Source of the DNA: Chytriomyces cf. hyalinus JEL632
Taxonomy: Eukaryota > Chytridiomycota > Chytridiomycetes > Chytridiales > Chytriomycetaceae
DNA: 64,000 bases
Assembly: GCA_025435555.1 (NCBI GenBank)
Contig: JAIWWG010000001.1
Span: 124,001-188,000, forward strand
Direction of reading: 5' to 3'
This document shows, piece by piece, positions 11,636 to 24,137 of the stretch. A program made the translations under genes and the position numbers. How positions within the stretch are numbered: position 1 is the first letter of the stretch; each line of letters opens with the position of its first letter. Under the pieces are notes generated by a model, which had not been told where the DNA came from, searched no databases, and saw only the letters and a program-made list of their open reading frames with translations.

Positions 11636-12216
11636 GTTTTTTATTGCACTTTAGTTTAAAATATTTTAAACACGTCTGTTCGCCGCAAGAAGATGATGGA
11701 TGCGCTGGAAACAATCCAAAAATAGGCGTTTTGTGGTCGACGTATCTCAGTAGGCACTCGCAATAACAGGCTTGCGTGCGAGCAGGTAGGCAAGAGCCCT
11801 GACAGCTGCGTGGACATGCAGTCGGCAAGCTTGCTTCGCATGCTCTCAGCCAGTGCTCAGTCCCCAGCCGTTTAAACATACTCAAATTACACGCGGGCCA
11901 GCGCATTCACACACTCGGCGACCTAGCAAGGGGCCGCTACTCATGCCGGTGCATGTCCAAGCACCTGTCTCATGTTCATGCTGTGCATGCCAATGCCCAA
12001 CAAGCTACGACAGGGTCTGCTCCGTGTGTTGTGAAATGACTTGCAAACAACCCACGCGCGTTTGTCGCAGCCAATAAAAGTCGATTAGAAATTCCACCAT
12101 TTCCACCTGTGCTTGTTCGTTTTTGAAAAGAATAGATCGGCTATAAAAAGAAGCACAAAAACTCACGTCATCCAGCACTCCTTCGAAAGCATCACGTTCC
12201 AACTCCTCTGCTTGCA
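11636..12216. promoter_or_regulatory. Divergent promoter region of the SR factor and the ABC transporter
   Basis: 581 bp between start codons at 11635 (-) and 12217 (+). It contains a perfect 18-bp palindrome GTTTAAAATATTTTAAAC at 11654-11671, about 20-36 bp upstream of the SR-factor ATG, and a TATA-like TATAAAA at 12142-12148, about 70 bp upstream of the transporter ATG. CATGC-type hexamers recur around 11810-12000. No convincing coding segment seen. Confidence 0.5.
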
Positions 12217-15200
12217 ATGAAACTGTTTGGCGCGAAAGGAAAAGACAACAAGGAGTTGCAGCAAGACGCTGACTCGCCAGAACCGACAGAGAAGAAGGCC
12301 GATGCCAAGGTCGTCAACAAAGTCTCATTTCTGGCCTTGTTTCGCTATGCAACTCCAAAGGACAAGGCCCTCATGTCAGTGGGCGCTATTGCTGCGTGTT
12401 TAACGGGTGTATCCCAGCCTGTCATGGCTCTGTGAGTTGGACTCTGTTTTCTTGCGTTGCTGAAAACTTACACGTCATTGCAGAGTATTTGGAGATATTA
12501 TGCAAAGTCTCATCACCTATCCATACACTCGTGACGAAGGGTCATTAAACACCAACGTTCTCAAGGGTGTTCTTTACCTGGCAATCATCGGCTTCACCGT
12601 TATTGCGTCGGCTTGGATACAGATGTCCACATTCATCTGGGCCGGTGAAAATCAAGCAAAGCTGATGAGAGAAAAGTACTTGCAAGCTGTCCTGAGTCAG
12701 GTACGACCCATTGTACCCATTTTTTTGGCAACCGACCCTCGAAACTCACGATTTCTGTCGACAGGACATGGCCTGGTTTGATAAGACACAAACCGGTGAA
12801 GTGACAACTCGTATGACCGGAGACATTGTCGTTGTCCAGGACGGAATCAGCGACAAAGTTGCTATGATCTTCCAGAGTTCGTTTGCTTTCCTCTCAGGTT
12901 TCATCATTGCTTTCGTGAAAGGTTGGAGACTTGCCTTAGTTCTATCATGCGCATTTCCTCTTCTCGGTGGAGCTGCGACATTGATGGGTAAGGCACTGGC
13001 AAACCGCAAGGGAGATGGATCCGAAGCTTACGGTGAAGCTGGTGCAATTGCGCAAGAAGTCTTGAGTTCCTTGCGAACTGTCACTGCATTTGGAGGCCAA
13101 GCTCGCGAGTTGAAGAGATACACAGAAAAGCTGAAGGTTGCCGAACGCGCTGGAATTCGTGGTGCCTTTACCGTCGGTGCTGCCACCGGCGCCGCCTTCC
13201 TAATCATCTTCGCAACTTACTCTCTTGGGTTCTGGTACGGCGGTCGGTTGATTCCAAACGATATGAACAGTGGAGACGTCATCACCACTTTCTTCAGGTG
13301 AGAAAACAACACGCCCATCTTGTCACAGATTCTCCATCTCATGCATACATCTTCCAGTATTATCATTGGAGCGTTTTCTCTTGGATTGATGGGTCCGTCT
13401 ATTGCCGCTTTATCCTCTGCGCAGGGTGTTGCTGGCCAGATTTTTGACACGATTGACCGTGTCAGCCCCATCAACCCATTCTCTCAAGACGGCGCCAAAC
13501 CTGAAAAGTGCGATGGCAATGTTACTTTTACCAACGTTAAATTTCGTAAGTGCAACTAAGCTTCGCTTCTTCTTCCGCGGCCAAGTTTCTGACTCTGAAC
13601 ATCCCCGCAGACTACCCTCAACGCCCCGACGTTCCAATTCTGAAAAACTTCTCTCTCACTGTCCCCGCTGGATCAACTGTTGCTTTGGTAGGCGCCTCAG
13701 GTTCGGGAAAGAGTACGATCGTGAAGCTTTTGGAACGTTTCTACGACTGCGTCGACGGGCAGGTGACTGTCGATGGAATCCCCATCCGCGACGTCAACGT
13801 TGGCTGGCTCCGCAAGCAAATTGGTATTGTGAGTCAAGAACCCGTGCTATTTGACCGTACTGTGCGCGAAAACTTGTTGATTGGCATGACCGAGAATCAT
13901 CCCGAATCTGTCTTTGACAAGGCGACTTTGGACGCAAAGATTGAGCATGCGTGCCGCGTTGCAAATGCCTGGGATTTTATTCAAGCATTGCCGGAAGGTT
14001 TGAATACCAGCGTCGGTGAAAGCGGGTGAGGACATTTCTTGCATATACTCACGAATCATGTCCAATATATTAATGTTTATGCGTGTAACAGTGGTATGAT
14101 GTCTGGTGGACAGAAACAACGTATTGCAATTGCACGTGCTGTCATGAGAGACCCCAAAATCCTATTATTGGACGAAGCCACCTCAGCCCTTGACACTGAG
14201 TCAGAGAGAATTGTCCAAAAAGCTCTCGACTCGGCTGCTCAAAATCGAACCACCATTGTGATTGCCCACAGACTGTCTACTGTCAAGAACGCAAACTTGA
14301 TTGTCGGTTCGTATGATGTACTTGAGTAATTCCCCGTTTGTTCACTAACTCCGACTTTTTTCTGTCTATTGCAGTCATGAAGGAAGGTGAAATTATCGAA
14401 CAAGGTACCCACAATGAACTTCTTGAACGTAATGGTGCATATGCTTCTTTGGTACAAGCGCAAGCCCTTCGTGAGGCCCAAGAAGAATCTGACCCAACCG
14501 TGACGGAAACACCCAGGGCCAGTCCATCCTTCCAAAAAACCCCAATGAAGGCCGAACAGGCCGATGGTGGTTTCCTCATCACAGATGCTATCCGCAAAGA
14601 AGGCGATGCAGTTGCAATTACTTTGGACTTTGCTGCGGTTAAAACTGAAGGTGGAACAGACTTGAAAGCTCTGGCCAAAGCCCGCCGCGAGAAACTCAAG
14701 GCTGAAGAAGAAGAAAAGAAAAAGGCTGAGAAGGAGCGATTGAAGCGAGGACTTCCTCTCAGCAGATTGTACGGGATGAACGGATCGGAGTGGTGGCTTT
14801 TAGCTGTTGGCTCAATCTTCAGTGCTGGAAAAGGAGTCATGTTCCCTTGTTTCTCCTTGGTAAGCACTTCATCATTATATTTCATGCAACAGTGACTGAT
14901 TGAAGTGCAATCCGCAGATTTTCTCTGAAATTATCATCGTTTTCGGTAACCCAAATGATGACGAAAGAAACAGTGGGATTCGCTTTTGGTCCATCATGTT
15001 TGTCATCATTTCTGTTGGTGCATTCTTGGCCAACTTTATGGCCATCTCCATGTTCGCCATTGCTGGTGAAAAGCTTGTGTGCAAGATTCGTCAAAAAACT
15101 TTCGAAGCTTTGCTGCGTCAAGGTTTGCGGGTTTAACCGTCCAGAATTGAACAAATGTGCTCACCCTTATTCTCGTGCCTCCGCAGAAATTGCCTTCTTT

Positions 15201-16774
15201 GACGAAGACAAGCACAGCACTGGAATTCTGACTGGACAACTTGCGGAGGACGCGTTTCAAGTGCAAGGACTTGTGGGCCAAACCATGGCAACCATCGTTG
15301 ATCTTGCTGCGGGAATTACGGCCGGTCTTGTGCTTGCCTTTGTTAGCGGATGGCAATTAACGTTGATCGTCCTGTGTACCATGCCTTTCATGATTGTTGC
15401 TGGACAACTGCAAATGACAATGATGACTGGATTTGGATCCGCCAGTAAGGAGGCTTACGAAGGTACAAAGCAAGAACTTCATATTAGCCTTCCATCTATT
15501 TGCTGAGCAATTTTTATCAGATGCGTCAAACATTGCGAACGAGGCGATTGATCAAATTAGAACAGTCATGACTTTGACAAAAGAGGAAATGTTCTTTGAC
15601 TTGTACAAAGCGAACATTCTTGAACCGCACAAGATTGCCGTTAAAGGTGGTATCATTGCTGCGATCGGTTTTGGTATCGGTCAAGGTGTGATTTTCCTGT
15701 CATACGCGGTGGCATTCTTTGGCGGTTCCAAGTTGACAGTTGCTGGTGTCATGGAAGCCCCCAACGTTCTTAAGGTTATTTTTGCTGTCATCTTTACGGC
15801 CATGTCTTTGGGTCAAGCCAGTTCCCTGGCGCCGAATTATGTCAAGGCAAAATTGGCCGCGCTCAACATTTTTGACATTCTTGACCGCACTTCAAGAATC
15901 AATCCGACCAGTACTGAAGGAACTACTGAGATTGCATCTAACGTGAAAGGGTACGCTGAAGTCAAGGACGGAGTTTTCAAATATCCGGCGCGCCCCGACG
16001 TTCCCGTTCTGCAAGGACTGAACGTCTCGGCTCAGCCAGGACAAACTGTTGCATTGGTTGGTCCATCAGGTTGTGGAAAATCCACAACTATTGGAATCAT
16101 GGGTAAGTCCTTTTCTTGCAGCATCTTCCATCGCCGACTCTAACTGAACATTTAAAACTTTTTCTTCAGAACGATGGTATGACCTTCATGATGGGCAAGC
16201 TCTATTTGACAGCCGCCTCATCCGTGATTGGAATATCGCGAACCTGCGTAACCACATGGCCCTCGTGGGTCAAGAACCAGTCCTCTTCAACCTGTCCGTC
16301 GGCGAAAACATTGCCTATGGCGCCATCAATGGAATTACCACTCAACAAGACATTGAGGCTGCGGCACGAAAAGCCAACATCCACGACTTTGTTGTTTCAC
16401 TCCCAGAAGGATACAAGACCATTGTCGGCAGCAAAGGAGGGCAACTCTCGGGTGGCCAGAAGCAGCGAGTCGCCATTGCGCGGGCGCTGATTCGTAACCC
16501 AAAGCTGTTGTTGCTGGACGAGGCAACGTCTGCCTTGGACTCGGAGTCTGAGAAGGTTGTGCAGCAAGCTTTGGATGCTGCCTCAGAAGGCAGAACCACG
16601 ATTGTCATTGCGCATCGGTTGTCGACCATTCAAAATGCTGACTTGATTGTTGTTATCAACCACGGACGCGTGGTGGAGCAAGGAAAGTATGATGATTTGT
16701 TGAAGGCGAATGGACAATTTGCGGAGCTGGTCGCTGCTCAGTCGCTGGCGAAACAGGAGGACGATGCAGAGTAA
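12217..16774 (+). CDS. Full-size ABCB (MDR/P-glycoprotein type) ABC transporter
   Basis: Eleven exons (12217-12431, 12484-12700, 12765-13297, 13358-13545, 13611-14025, 14092-14306, 14375-14859, 14918-15122, 15187-15462, 15521-16102, 16170-16774) join in frame to 1311 residues. Layout is TMD1-NBD1-linker-TMD2-NBD2. NBD1 has Walker [11 protein letters not shown]-loop VSQEPVLFD, signature MSGGQKQR and Walker [16 protein letters not shown]2 has [26 protein letters not shown] and [12 protein letters not shown], then IVIAHRLST. Both catalytic Glu residues are present, so both sites look competent. QDMAWFD and [13 protein letters not shown] mark the half-transporter starts seen in P-glycoproteins. 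The linker is Lys/Glu-rich. Such pumps export lipids, peptides or drugs from plasma or vacuolar membranes; the substrate cannot be read from sequence. Confidence 0.95.
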
Positions 16775-17022
16775 GGAAGGGCGCGAGGCTAGCTGTGCAA
16801 GGAACATTTCCTCATTAATTTGTTTGTTAGCAGTGAGTATAGCAGCATACGTATGAATACAATAACATTCTCATAATTGTGGAACTTAATTGACAACTGT
16901 CATTTTTTGCCACAAAGCAACCTTTTATTCCCATTTTGATGTTCCTCACATAACAACACACCATCACAAAAAAACAACTGAGCATAAACACACATGAACA
17001 GAACAGATCATCCAGCCGATCA

Positions 17023-18771
17023 TCACTCTTTTTTCACTTTCTTATCTTCACCCAATGTCTCGCGATGGTACAACACAACCGCACTTAACACAACAAATCC
17101 GCCCATCATGCTGACAACATTCGCGTAGTACGGAAACGCAGCGCTCAAGAAGCGTGGGTACTCGTCATGCCGGAAGGGGTGGATGCTCACGTCTTCCTTA
17201 ACTGCGATCCAGCTGTATCCTTCCCTACGCTTGTGCTCCACGGCAAAAGTAAACACTCCGTACACGTCTGGAGTCATGAAAGGAAGCGTGTAGATGGATG
17301 AAGAGGGCGTAGATTTGAGGAAGGTCAGATTTTGGCGGATATAAGGATCCAGCATGGTTGCAGAAAATTGGATAGGAGTTGAGCTTTTGTATGGGTGCCA
17401 TTTGTTGTCGTGGAATTCGGAGAGTTCGATTTCGTAAACCTGTGAGAGTTGTTTTTGTTTTTGTTTTTTTGGACAGGTGAATCGCTCGCAATTTTTTCCA
17501 AAGTGGAAAGACATACCAGATCCTCTTTGATTCTGTATGACCCGTGCTGCTTGTCTTCGCCGGCCCGATGATGGAAGACTTTGCGAACTTCCAAAACACC
17601 CTTTTCTTGGAATACCCATTTGCTAAGCTCGTCAGTGAACGCTTTGTTGGCAGTTTTTTTCGAGCTAACAGAGCATGACACGGTTAAATCAACGTAAAAA
17701 TAAAAGAGAGAGAACGAATAAGACTGAAAATAAATCTCACTCGACAGTCAGTTCAAAAAACTCATTCTTGAACAAATCCACACTGCCACTGAAAATGACG
17801 CGTGCATTATTTCTAGCCTGCAAAGCGCTTACGAGAACCAAGCTACTTCCTACAAGCGCACTAGCTGCTGGTGGAGCCGTGTTTCCGCGAGTGGATTCGA
17901 GGTACGAAAAGGAGGTTGGGTTTCCGACAAGAACAGGCATGACGAGCGGGTTTTTCCCAGTGAGTCTATGACCCACGCCTTTGAAGACGAGGGGAGTTGA
18001 ACCAGAGGCGATCGTCTTTTTAAGGGAGTTTGGGATAATGACCGTGTCGCCTTGGAAATCAGAAGAAACGTGAAAAAAAAAGACATCAAAACGTTGTTTC
18101 GTTGTTCGTATTTCGAGCGAGGCATACCCAGAATCTTTTTCGACAAAACGCGGGTCTTGCCGTTGGGAAGAGATTGAAAGTGATCAAAGACGGCGTTGCC
18201 CTTTTCGTCAAAGTCGGCCGAGAGCTCAATGGCAATGTCTCTGACGCTTTCTCCCACATTTGACGACGCCGCAACAACAACGTTTCCACCGCGGTTGATA
18301 AAGTCAATCACTTTCGCAGGTGCAATTGCTTGCGCTAAAATTGCGAATCAGCCCAACAGGTCATCAATTGCATAACAACTCAACAAGGCACTTGCCAGAC
18401 TTTGAGTCGGCGAAAAGCGCAAGGTGATCGAAGGCCTTCTCTTCAAATGCAACGAGTTGAAGTTTGCCGATGGAGTCTGTTCCAGTGACAGTGACTTCGA
18501 AGCCTCGCTCTAAAATATTCGTGTTAAGAAAGACAGTCGTTAATTAAACAGAACAACTACGCTGTCGCATCATGCATGCCAAAGCGAACGGTGCATCATT
18601 TTAAATTGCGGACAGGAATTCACCTCGCATGCTGTCGACATACAGGGAGAAGAGAGGTGCTTCGCTCTCGGTATTCAGAACGACCAAGACCTTATTCGAG
18701 GCAGGGTTTGCAGGCGCTGCGTGCACAATCGCCGCGACAAGGGCGAGTGTGAGACTGAGAAGCGAGCGCAT
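17023..18771 (-). CDS. WBP1: Oligosaccharyltransferase 48-kDa subunit (OST48/DDOST, yeast Wbp1)
   Basis: Subunit of the ER complex that transfers the N-glycan to Asn residues. The start at 18771 gives a signal peptide MRSLLSLTLALVAAIVHAAP, followed by NKVLVVLNTESEAPLFSLYV, the usual N-terminus. About six exons follow: ERGFEVTVTGTDS, VIDFINRGGNVVVAASSNVG, GDTVIIPNSLKK, VFQEKGVLEVRKVFHHR, YEIELSEFHDNKWHPY and VYGVFTFAVEHKRREGY. The C-terminus has the family pattern FPYYANVVSMMGGFVVLSAV, a single membrane helix before a short cytosolic Lys/Glu tail. Length (about 440 residues) fits the family. It is convergent with the ABC gene (248 bp between stops). The AAATAAATG context at the start codon recurs at other genes here. 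Confidence 0.92.
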
Positions 18772-18970
18772 TTATTTAAATGATTTAAATATTTACACAT
18801 CGTATATTTTAACTTTGACACACACGTAAGCATCTGCTTCGTCACTTGCAGACCTGACCAAAACCGATGTCCAAGAATGCCAGTTCTCTACACATTTGCA
18901 TATCAACGAGCATAATTTGCAGAAAAAAACTGAATGAGAATAAAAAAGAAGCGACAAACAGACATGAAAA

Positions 18971-21900
18971 CTACAAAAACAACGACTTGGCAAGCTCAGG
19001 GTCCGACAGTTTCGCCTGAAACAACGCCCTCTCCTTCAAAACTTCTTCCTCTAATACATCTTCACTTCGCACATCTCCCCCGCTTTCAAATAGAGTCTTG
19101 CCAAAGGCGACCTTCCCCGAAAATAACCGCGATGGCCGCACCATCTTCAAATCATGTGTAAATATTGCCTTCAAGACTCGAAACATGCGCAAATGTTCCT
19201 TCACAAGCCTCGTGCTCAGTTCAAATCCTTCTGCGTCAACTCCTCGTCCATTCCCGCCCGCATTCCTTAACCTCCCCAAAATGGCGCCAAACACGTCATC
19301 CGCATATCCACCCGCAACACCCACATCTACAACTCCACCTGCAACCCCTCCCACGGCTTCAATAACATCCCCCACCATATCCTCAACACTCCCAACTCCT
19401 TCCTCAACAATCAAACAATCCGTCAACAACCGCATTCCCACCTCCAAAAACGCCCCCAAAACAACATCAACGTCCATACCGGGGCCAAGGTTATGCACAC
19501 ACGCAGCACTCTTTGGCGCTTTCCTGGCACGGTCCACCATATCAATGAGCGTGCGCAGCTTCATGCTCCATACATGGTGAAACAGAAAGATGGATGTTGC
19601 ATTTCGAAGAATCGGGTGTCGAATTTGAAGTATGCTCGAAACGCAGCGATGAAGGAGTGATTCGTCTGGCGTACATGACGGGTTTGCTAGCCATGCGTCC
19701 GCATGGATTCGCGTTTTATAGATTGGAATCACGTTGCTGCAAGTTGTGCCGAAATGGGAGTACAGTGTTTTCAATGAGATTCTTTGCTGTTCAGTGGGAA
19801 TGGTCTCAGTGACGCTGCATTCGAAGAGGGCAATGATGCGCGGAATGCTTGTCCGTTCTGTTGCATTCAGGGTCTTTGCTGATATGATTTTCAGAATGGG
19901 TAAATTGGATGAAATGTGACGCTGGAGAAAGACACAATCCTTGAGTTTGCGAAGGAGGGGTTCCATTTCGATGTGGCGAAAAGTCGCTTTGGAAGACATG
20001 GTTTGATAAAGGATATGGCTTAACGCATAAGCTGTGGGAATCTACAACGTCACGAGGTCGGGATTAGCTTTCTCGACCCGTATTGTAAATCGCTGAACAA
20101 CTCACGTGTGACGAATTCCAGCAGCATTGCATAAAAAAGTCATTCACTTCGGAGTCTTCACCATCCAACATGAGTTGAATAAAATGCTCCATGTTCCTTA
20201 ACAAGCATCCCACGTCCACGTGCGGTTGTCCGAAAGCTGTCTCCACAGCCTTGACGAATAACAGGCATATATCCAGACTCTGGAAATCACAAAACGGATT
20301 TCTTTGGGGCACATTGGCATTGAAGCCATCTTCGCCGCCTCTGGTCAAAAGCTTCGCAAATAGCAAGTTGGCTGCACTTTGCACCGTCGCATTTTGTGGA
20401 TCCAGGCCCGACTTTAAGCATATTAATAGGCGGCCTTCATGCTTTGACGCGTATCGCGCTTCAATGACAGTCACAAAGCGGGCAAATTCAGTTCCCGGCA
20501 ATTCCGCATTGCTGTCACCCGATACAACCCATCTTTCATCTGCCAATAAATCTTGAATGCAGGTTTGAATATCAGAAAGATATGCAGGAGCGACTTGTGA
20601 TGAAGCAGCGCGGTCAGTCAAGTCATGCAACACGTCTTCAAATAATCTGGCCACGCATTCAAGCATCCATAAATCGACAAGAGCAGTGTGGAAAGGTCTA
20701 CTCAGTTGTAAAGGGTATTGACCGTCTTCTTCTCGAGGTACGGCCATATTTTGCTTTTCTAGATTGAATGGCAAGTTTCTTGTTCGACTTTCATAAACGG
20801 TCTGGATTAATTTGCGAGCGGTCGAGAATGGGACGTATGCAAGAGCAATTTGTATGGCCTGCAGAATAAAGTTGAAAAGAAAGTCAGGGCTTGAACGTTT
20901 TACACACAAGTGGAAAATGGAAACAACGCAACTGCAGTTTGAACTCGGACGTCTTTCAGATCAAGAATAAGATTGGACAAGTCGTCTACGGAGAATGATT
21001 CATCTTGAAGGGGCAGAGATTGACATGCAGCCACAACTCTAGCGAGTATTTCTCTCGGTCGCAATGCGCTTGTTCTGCCGTTCGACAGTGAATTCTCGCC
21101 TTTCGCGGCATCGGATGCTGACAAAAATCCAGAAACCAAACGAACTTGATTCGTTGTTCGATGCAGCATAGCAACAACTCCTTTTCCATGATCTTCTGCA
21201 CACTGTCCTGTTTCGCTCGAGGTGACTCCACCACAACTTTGCAAAAGCGTCCAACCCGTTCCAACCGCACGCGCAAGCACTCTTGTAACAACGTTTTCTG
21301 TAGTTGATGATTCCCAACTGCTGGCACACTTGGTTTCGGTGGACGGGGAAGACTTTGTTCGGCGGCCCACCCCCACATATCCGTCCCACCTATAAATCTC
21401 GAGTACTCCGCGACCAAGAAGCAAAACAAGATTCCAGCAATTGGATTTGGATGTTGGATTACTTCCTTCGGTTTCAGCACGCATCCATGCAATTTGTGCA
21501 TCGCGAACTCCTTTGATAATGGCCAAAACTTCACAGGCGGCATAATCAAACAAAACAACGCGCCCCCAAGAATCCAAGAGGGCCAAGACTTCTCGAAACG
21601 GGCATACGGACGCGGACATAAATTTGCGGGATTTTCTTGACGGTGTTGTTGGTGACAGTGACAGGGATGGTGCCAATCCGAAATCTTCAAACTTGAGAAA
21701 CAGAGACAAGGCAGGCATAGCTTTCGAATGATGGAGAGAATGAGACCGTTCGTCCAACGATGAGGGATTTGTGGGTGACGTGGCAGGTGAAGAGGCAAAC
21801 ATACTCTTTGTGAATGAAAAAAGTCCTTCAACCACGACAGAAGCAATCTTGTCGACAGATACAACGCTGTGATCTTGGCCACCTGTGGCACTGAGCGCTC

Positions 21901-22651
21901 CACCTCTGGGGCCCGTTTTCTCGAAAGGTGAATGACTGCTTTTGTCTGATGCTGCCAACAAACTCAGCGGGGGGTCGGATCCAATCGAAGCGAAACGCAA
22001 GTTGACGGGCGGTGGGTGGGGAATAGAGTCAGTTGGAGCATTCAGCGAGTTGTGGGCGTTGATAAGGGCAGGATGCCATCGATGTGAAGGTCCAAGCGAC
22101 AGAACAGCTTGGGCATGTTTGTGTGGCAACGGAGCGGAGTGAATAGCAAATGGAATGGATGTCAGCGATGCCTGCATGGCTTGGAACAGTGAGTTGATGC
22201 TGATGAATGCGAAGGAGCCGTCGCCAAACAACACAGTGAGACTGGTCGCCGAGACAGACATAGAGATAATTGGCTGATATTGAATTATCTGCTGGGTTAT
22301 TAGATGGCGCAATTGCAGCTGAGTTCTGCCTCTGTTCCTGCTGCCATTTGGTTCGGTCGAATCTCTCTCTCCAACATCGTCGCCGGCTTCCACTCCAACA
22401 GCGCCAGTTTCGCTCGTCATACCGCCAATCAAAACATACACAGACACACTGCCGCTGTCCCGGTGCGCCGCGACAATCGAAGTCGTTGCACCACACGCCA
22501 CCGCCACAATGCCGCTCAACGCGTTCGGCTGTGGCGCTGATACGCGGCACATTACGTCCATTCGTGTTATATGACGCCCGGAAAGCTCGCTCCCGTCTTC
22601 GGACATCTGCACAACAGTTTGTCCATCTTGGCTCAGAGTGGACGAGTGCAT
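18971..22651 (-). CDS. Rab3 GTPase-activating protein non-catalytic subunit (RAB3GAP2-like)
   Basis: Three exons: 22651 to about 20895, about 20862 to 20104, and about 20044 to 18971. They join in frame if intron 2 ends at TTGTAG before ATTCCC. The N-terminal half is beta-propeller like, and the diagnostic segment is CPFREVLALLDSWGRVVLFD, then IIKGVRDAQIAWMRA and LLGRGVLEIYRWDGYVG, which parallels the DD-GRVIL-D / GYRDAQIGW / RRGILEVW region of RAB3GAP2. The C-terminal 600 residues are helical and poorly conserved. In animals the complex with RAB3GAP1 regulates Rab3 and Rab18 in secretion, ER structure and autophagy. Total length about 1200 residues. The start codon is preceded by AAAAATAAAA and lies 31 bp from the stop of the upstream gene. 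The N-terminal match is clear; the remainder rests on continuity of the frame. Confidence 0.75.
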
Positions 22652-22682
22652 TTTTATTTTTACAGTTCACAAATCCAGCTCT

Positions 22683-23372
22683 TCAAGCAATAATGCAATA
22701 TGCCACACACAAGACGGAGACGCTCCCCATCACGACTATGGATAATGTAGACGCCCCATTTTTGTGCTCATTCCCGCTGTTTTTGAGTTCAGCACCCAGC
22801 TTATCTTGTTCAGGAACCGCCGTTTGCTTGCCCAATGATAAATTTACTCCATGTTCTTGGCCCTCATCCTTCGGCGGAATGTGAATTGCAGTTGCACTCG
22901 GTTGAGCCACAATTACTGGTGCGGCACCAATTTTGGTCTGGTCAGGCACTGGCAGGGAAATTAAACTCGTGACTTGTGGCACAGAATCTACCGTGGAACT
23001 TGGAAGAAGAGCATCCGAATCAGATACCGCATCAATTGGCGCTGCCGGTGGTAGCATAGCCATTGAGCCATCCTCATCGGCCACCGTTGTCGGCAAGCTG
23101 AGTGGAACATTTGGTGTGGCATCCCATGGTGGAGAAAATCCTGAGTCCGTCGGCGCCGAGTCAACCAGCAATTGTCCGTCTGCATCCGGATTTCCTTCCA
23201 ACTCTGGCTGCTGTTGCGGATTTCTTGCCACTAGTTTGACAGGGAAGTTGAACTGCGGTACTGGAGGCCGGTCTGGTTCAAGCTCGCTTCCATGAGTCCG
23301 ATGAACTGGCATGGCAGATGCAGTGGTTGAAGTGTGAGCAAGGAGAAGCCATGTAAGTAGTAGTCTCTTCAT
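22683..23372 (-). CDS. Secreted, probably GPI-anchored protein of unknown function
   Basis: Intronless, 229 residues. The N-terminus (MKRLLLTWLLLAHTSTTASA) is a signal peptide with a clean A-x-A cleavage site. The middle is rich in Pro, Asp, Ser and Val without a recognisable domain. The C-terminus (ASTLSIVVMGSVSVLCVAYC) is a hydrophobic segment ending almost at the stop after NGAS small residues, the arrangement of a GPI-anchor signal; a single-pass anchor is the alternative. Two NxS/T-type sites lie near the anchor region. No family is recognised. Its stop is only 31 bp from the start codon of the Rab3GAP2-like gene on the same strand. Confidence 0.65.
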   Translation of the reverse strand: MKRLLLTWLLLAHTSTTASAMPVHRTHGSELEPDRPPVPQFNFPVKLVARNPQQQPELEGNPDADGQLLVDSAPTDSGFSPPWDATPNVPLSLPTTVADEDGSMAMLPPAAPIDAVSDSDALLPSSTVDSVPQVTSLISLPVPDQTKIGAAPVIVAQPSATAIHIPPKDEGQEHGVNLSLGKQTAVPEQDKLGAELKNSGNEHKNGASTLSIVVMGSVSVLCVAYCIIA

Positions 23373-23704
23373 CTTTGCGGTCTAGTGTACAATACGAAAG
23401 GGCGTGTGGAAGTGGGAGCTGGGTTGGTCGTTCTGTCCAGTTGGTCACAGCTCTGTTTCAGCAAACTTCTCTCGCTGCCTTTTATTTCCGGACAGAAATA
23501 GCGAGTGAAAATGTCTGAGAATTTCCATTCCGAAACGTAAGATTGATTAATGAGGGCCGCAAAACAAATTTTTTACGCTGTTCTGTTTCACGGGTGTTTC
23601 GGACACGCTGATTTCTTCCGTCTTCATTATTTATTTATCGTGGACAAGTTCGAAAAGGATGTTTGTTCAAACGAAAAAATAGTCTGGTCCTGGTTGTCGA
23701 TGTG
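23373..23704. other. Upstream region of the secreted-protein gene
   Basis: About 330 bp without a gene. An A/T-rich stretch with TTATTTATCG lies at 23628-23640, and short pyrimidine-rich patches are present. No coding segment or repeat recognised. Confidence 0.3.
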
Positions 23705-23953
23705 TTATTTGCGGACGGGATGAATGGGTGTGTGGGTGGTAGGTGGAAACGGATGGACGACAGACATGCTTGCACTCTTCTGTTGCCGGAGCTGCGGCTG
23801 TGACTGTGAGCGGGTAGGGATTATGGCGCGATATGTTTGTGACTTCGCTGACTTCTTCATTGACTGCCTCAAGTCAAAATGTCTGCAAACGTCGTGTCCT
23901 CGTAATGTGTTGCTTCCGTATTCTTTCAGTTTAGGTTGATGAACAGAGGACAT
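23705..23953 (-). CDS. Doubtful small basic ORF (82 codons)
   Basis: Open from a normal ATG (MSSVHQPKLKEYGSN) to a stop, rich in Gln, Ser, Arg and Lys (IIPTRSQSQPQLRQQKS). It has no recognised domain, signal peptide or membrane segment. It lies in a 1.2-kb gene-poor stretch. It is listed because the composition resembles other proteins here, but it could be chance or the exon of a longer transcript. Confidence 0.25.
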   Translation of the reverse strand: MSSVHQPKLKEYGSNTLRGHDVCRHFDLRQSMKKSAKSQTYRAIIPTRSQSQPQLRQQKSASMSVVHPFPPTTHTPIHPVRK

Positions 23954-24137
23954 GTCGCCGTGGACATGAATGCCAAGTCCCTGCGTTTTTTATTTTTTTG
24001 ACTGATCAAACCAACGCCTCTTACAAACACACACGGAAACAGAGCAGCCACAAAACACTAATGTAAGGATATATACAGTCCAAAGAAAGGAACATGAGAT
24101 TTGGTACACGGGAACAACCACGCTGACATAAGTCAGA

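Noticed and set aside
20986-21903. 305-codon open frame on the minus strand
   Set aside because: Out-of-frame shadow inside the Rab3GAP2-like exon; composition is irregular and it would remove the diagnostic GRVVLFD / DAQIAW segment.
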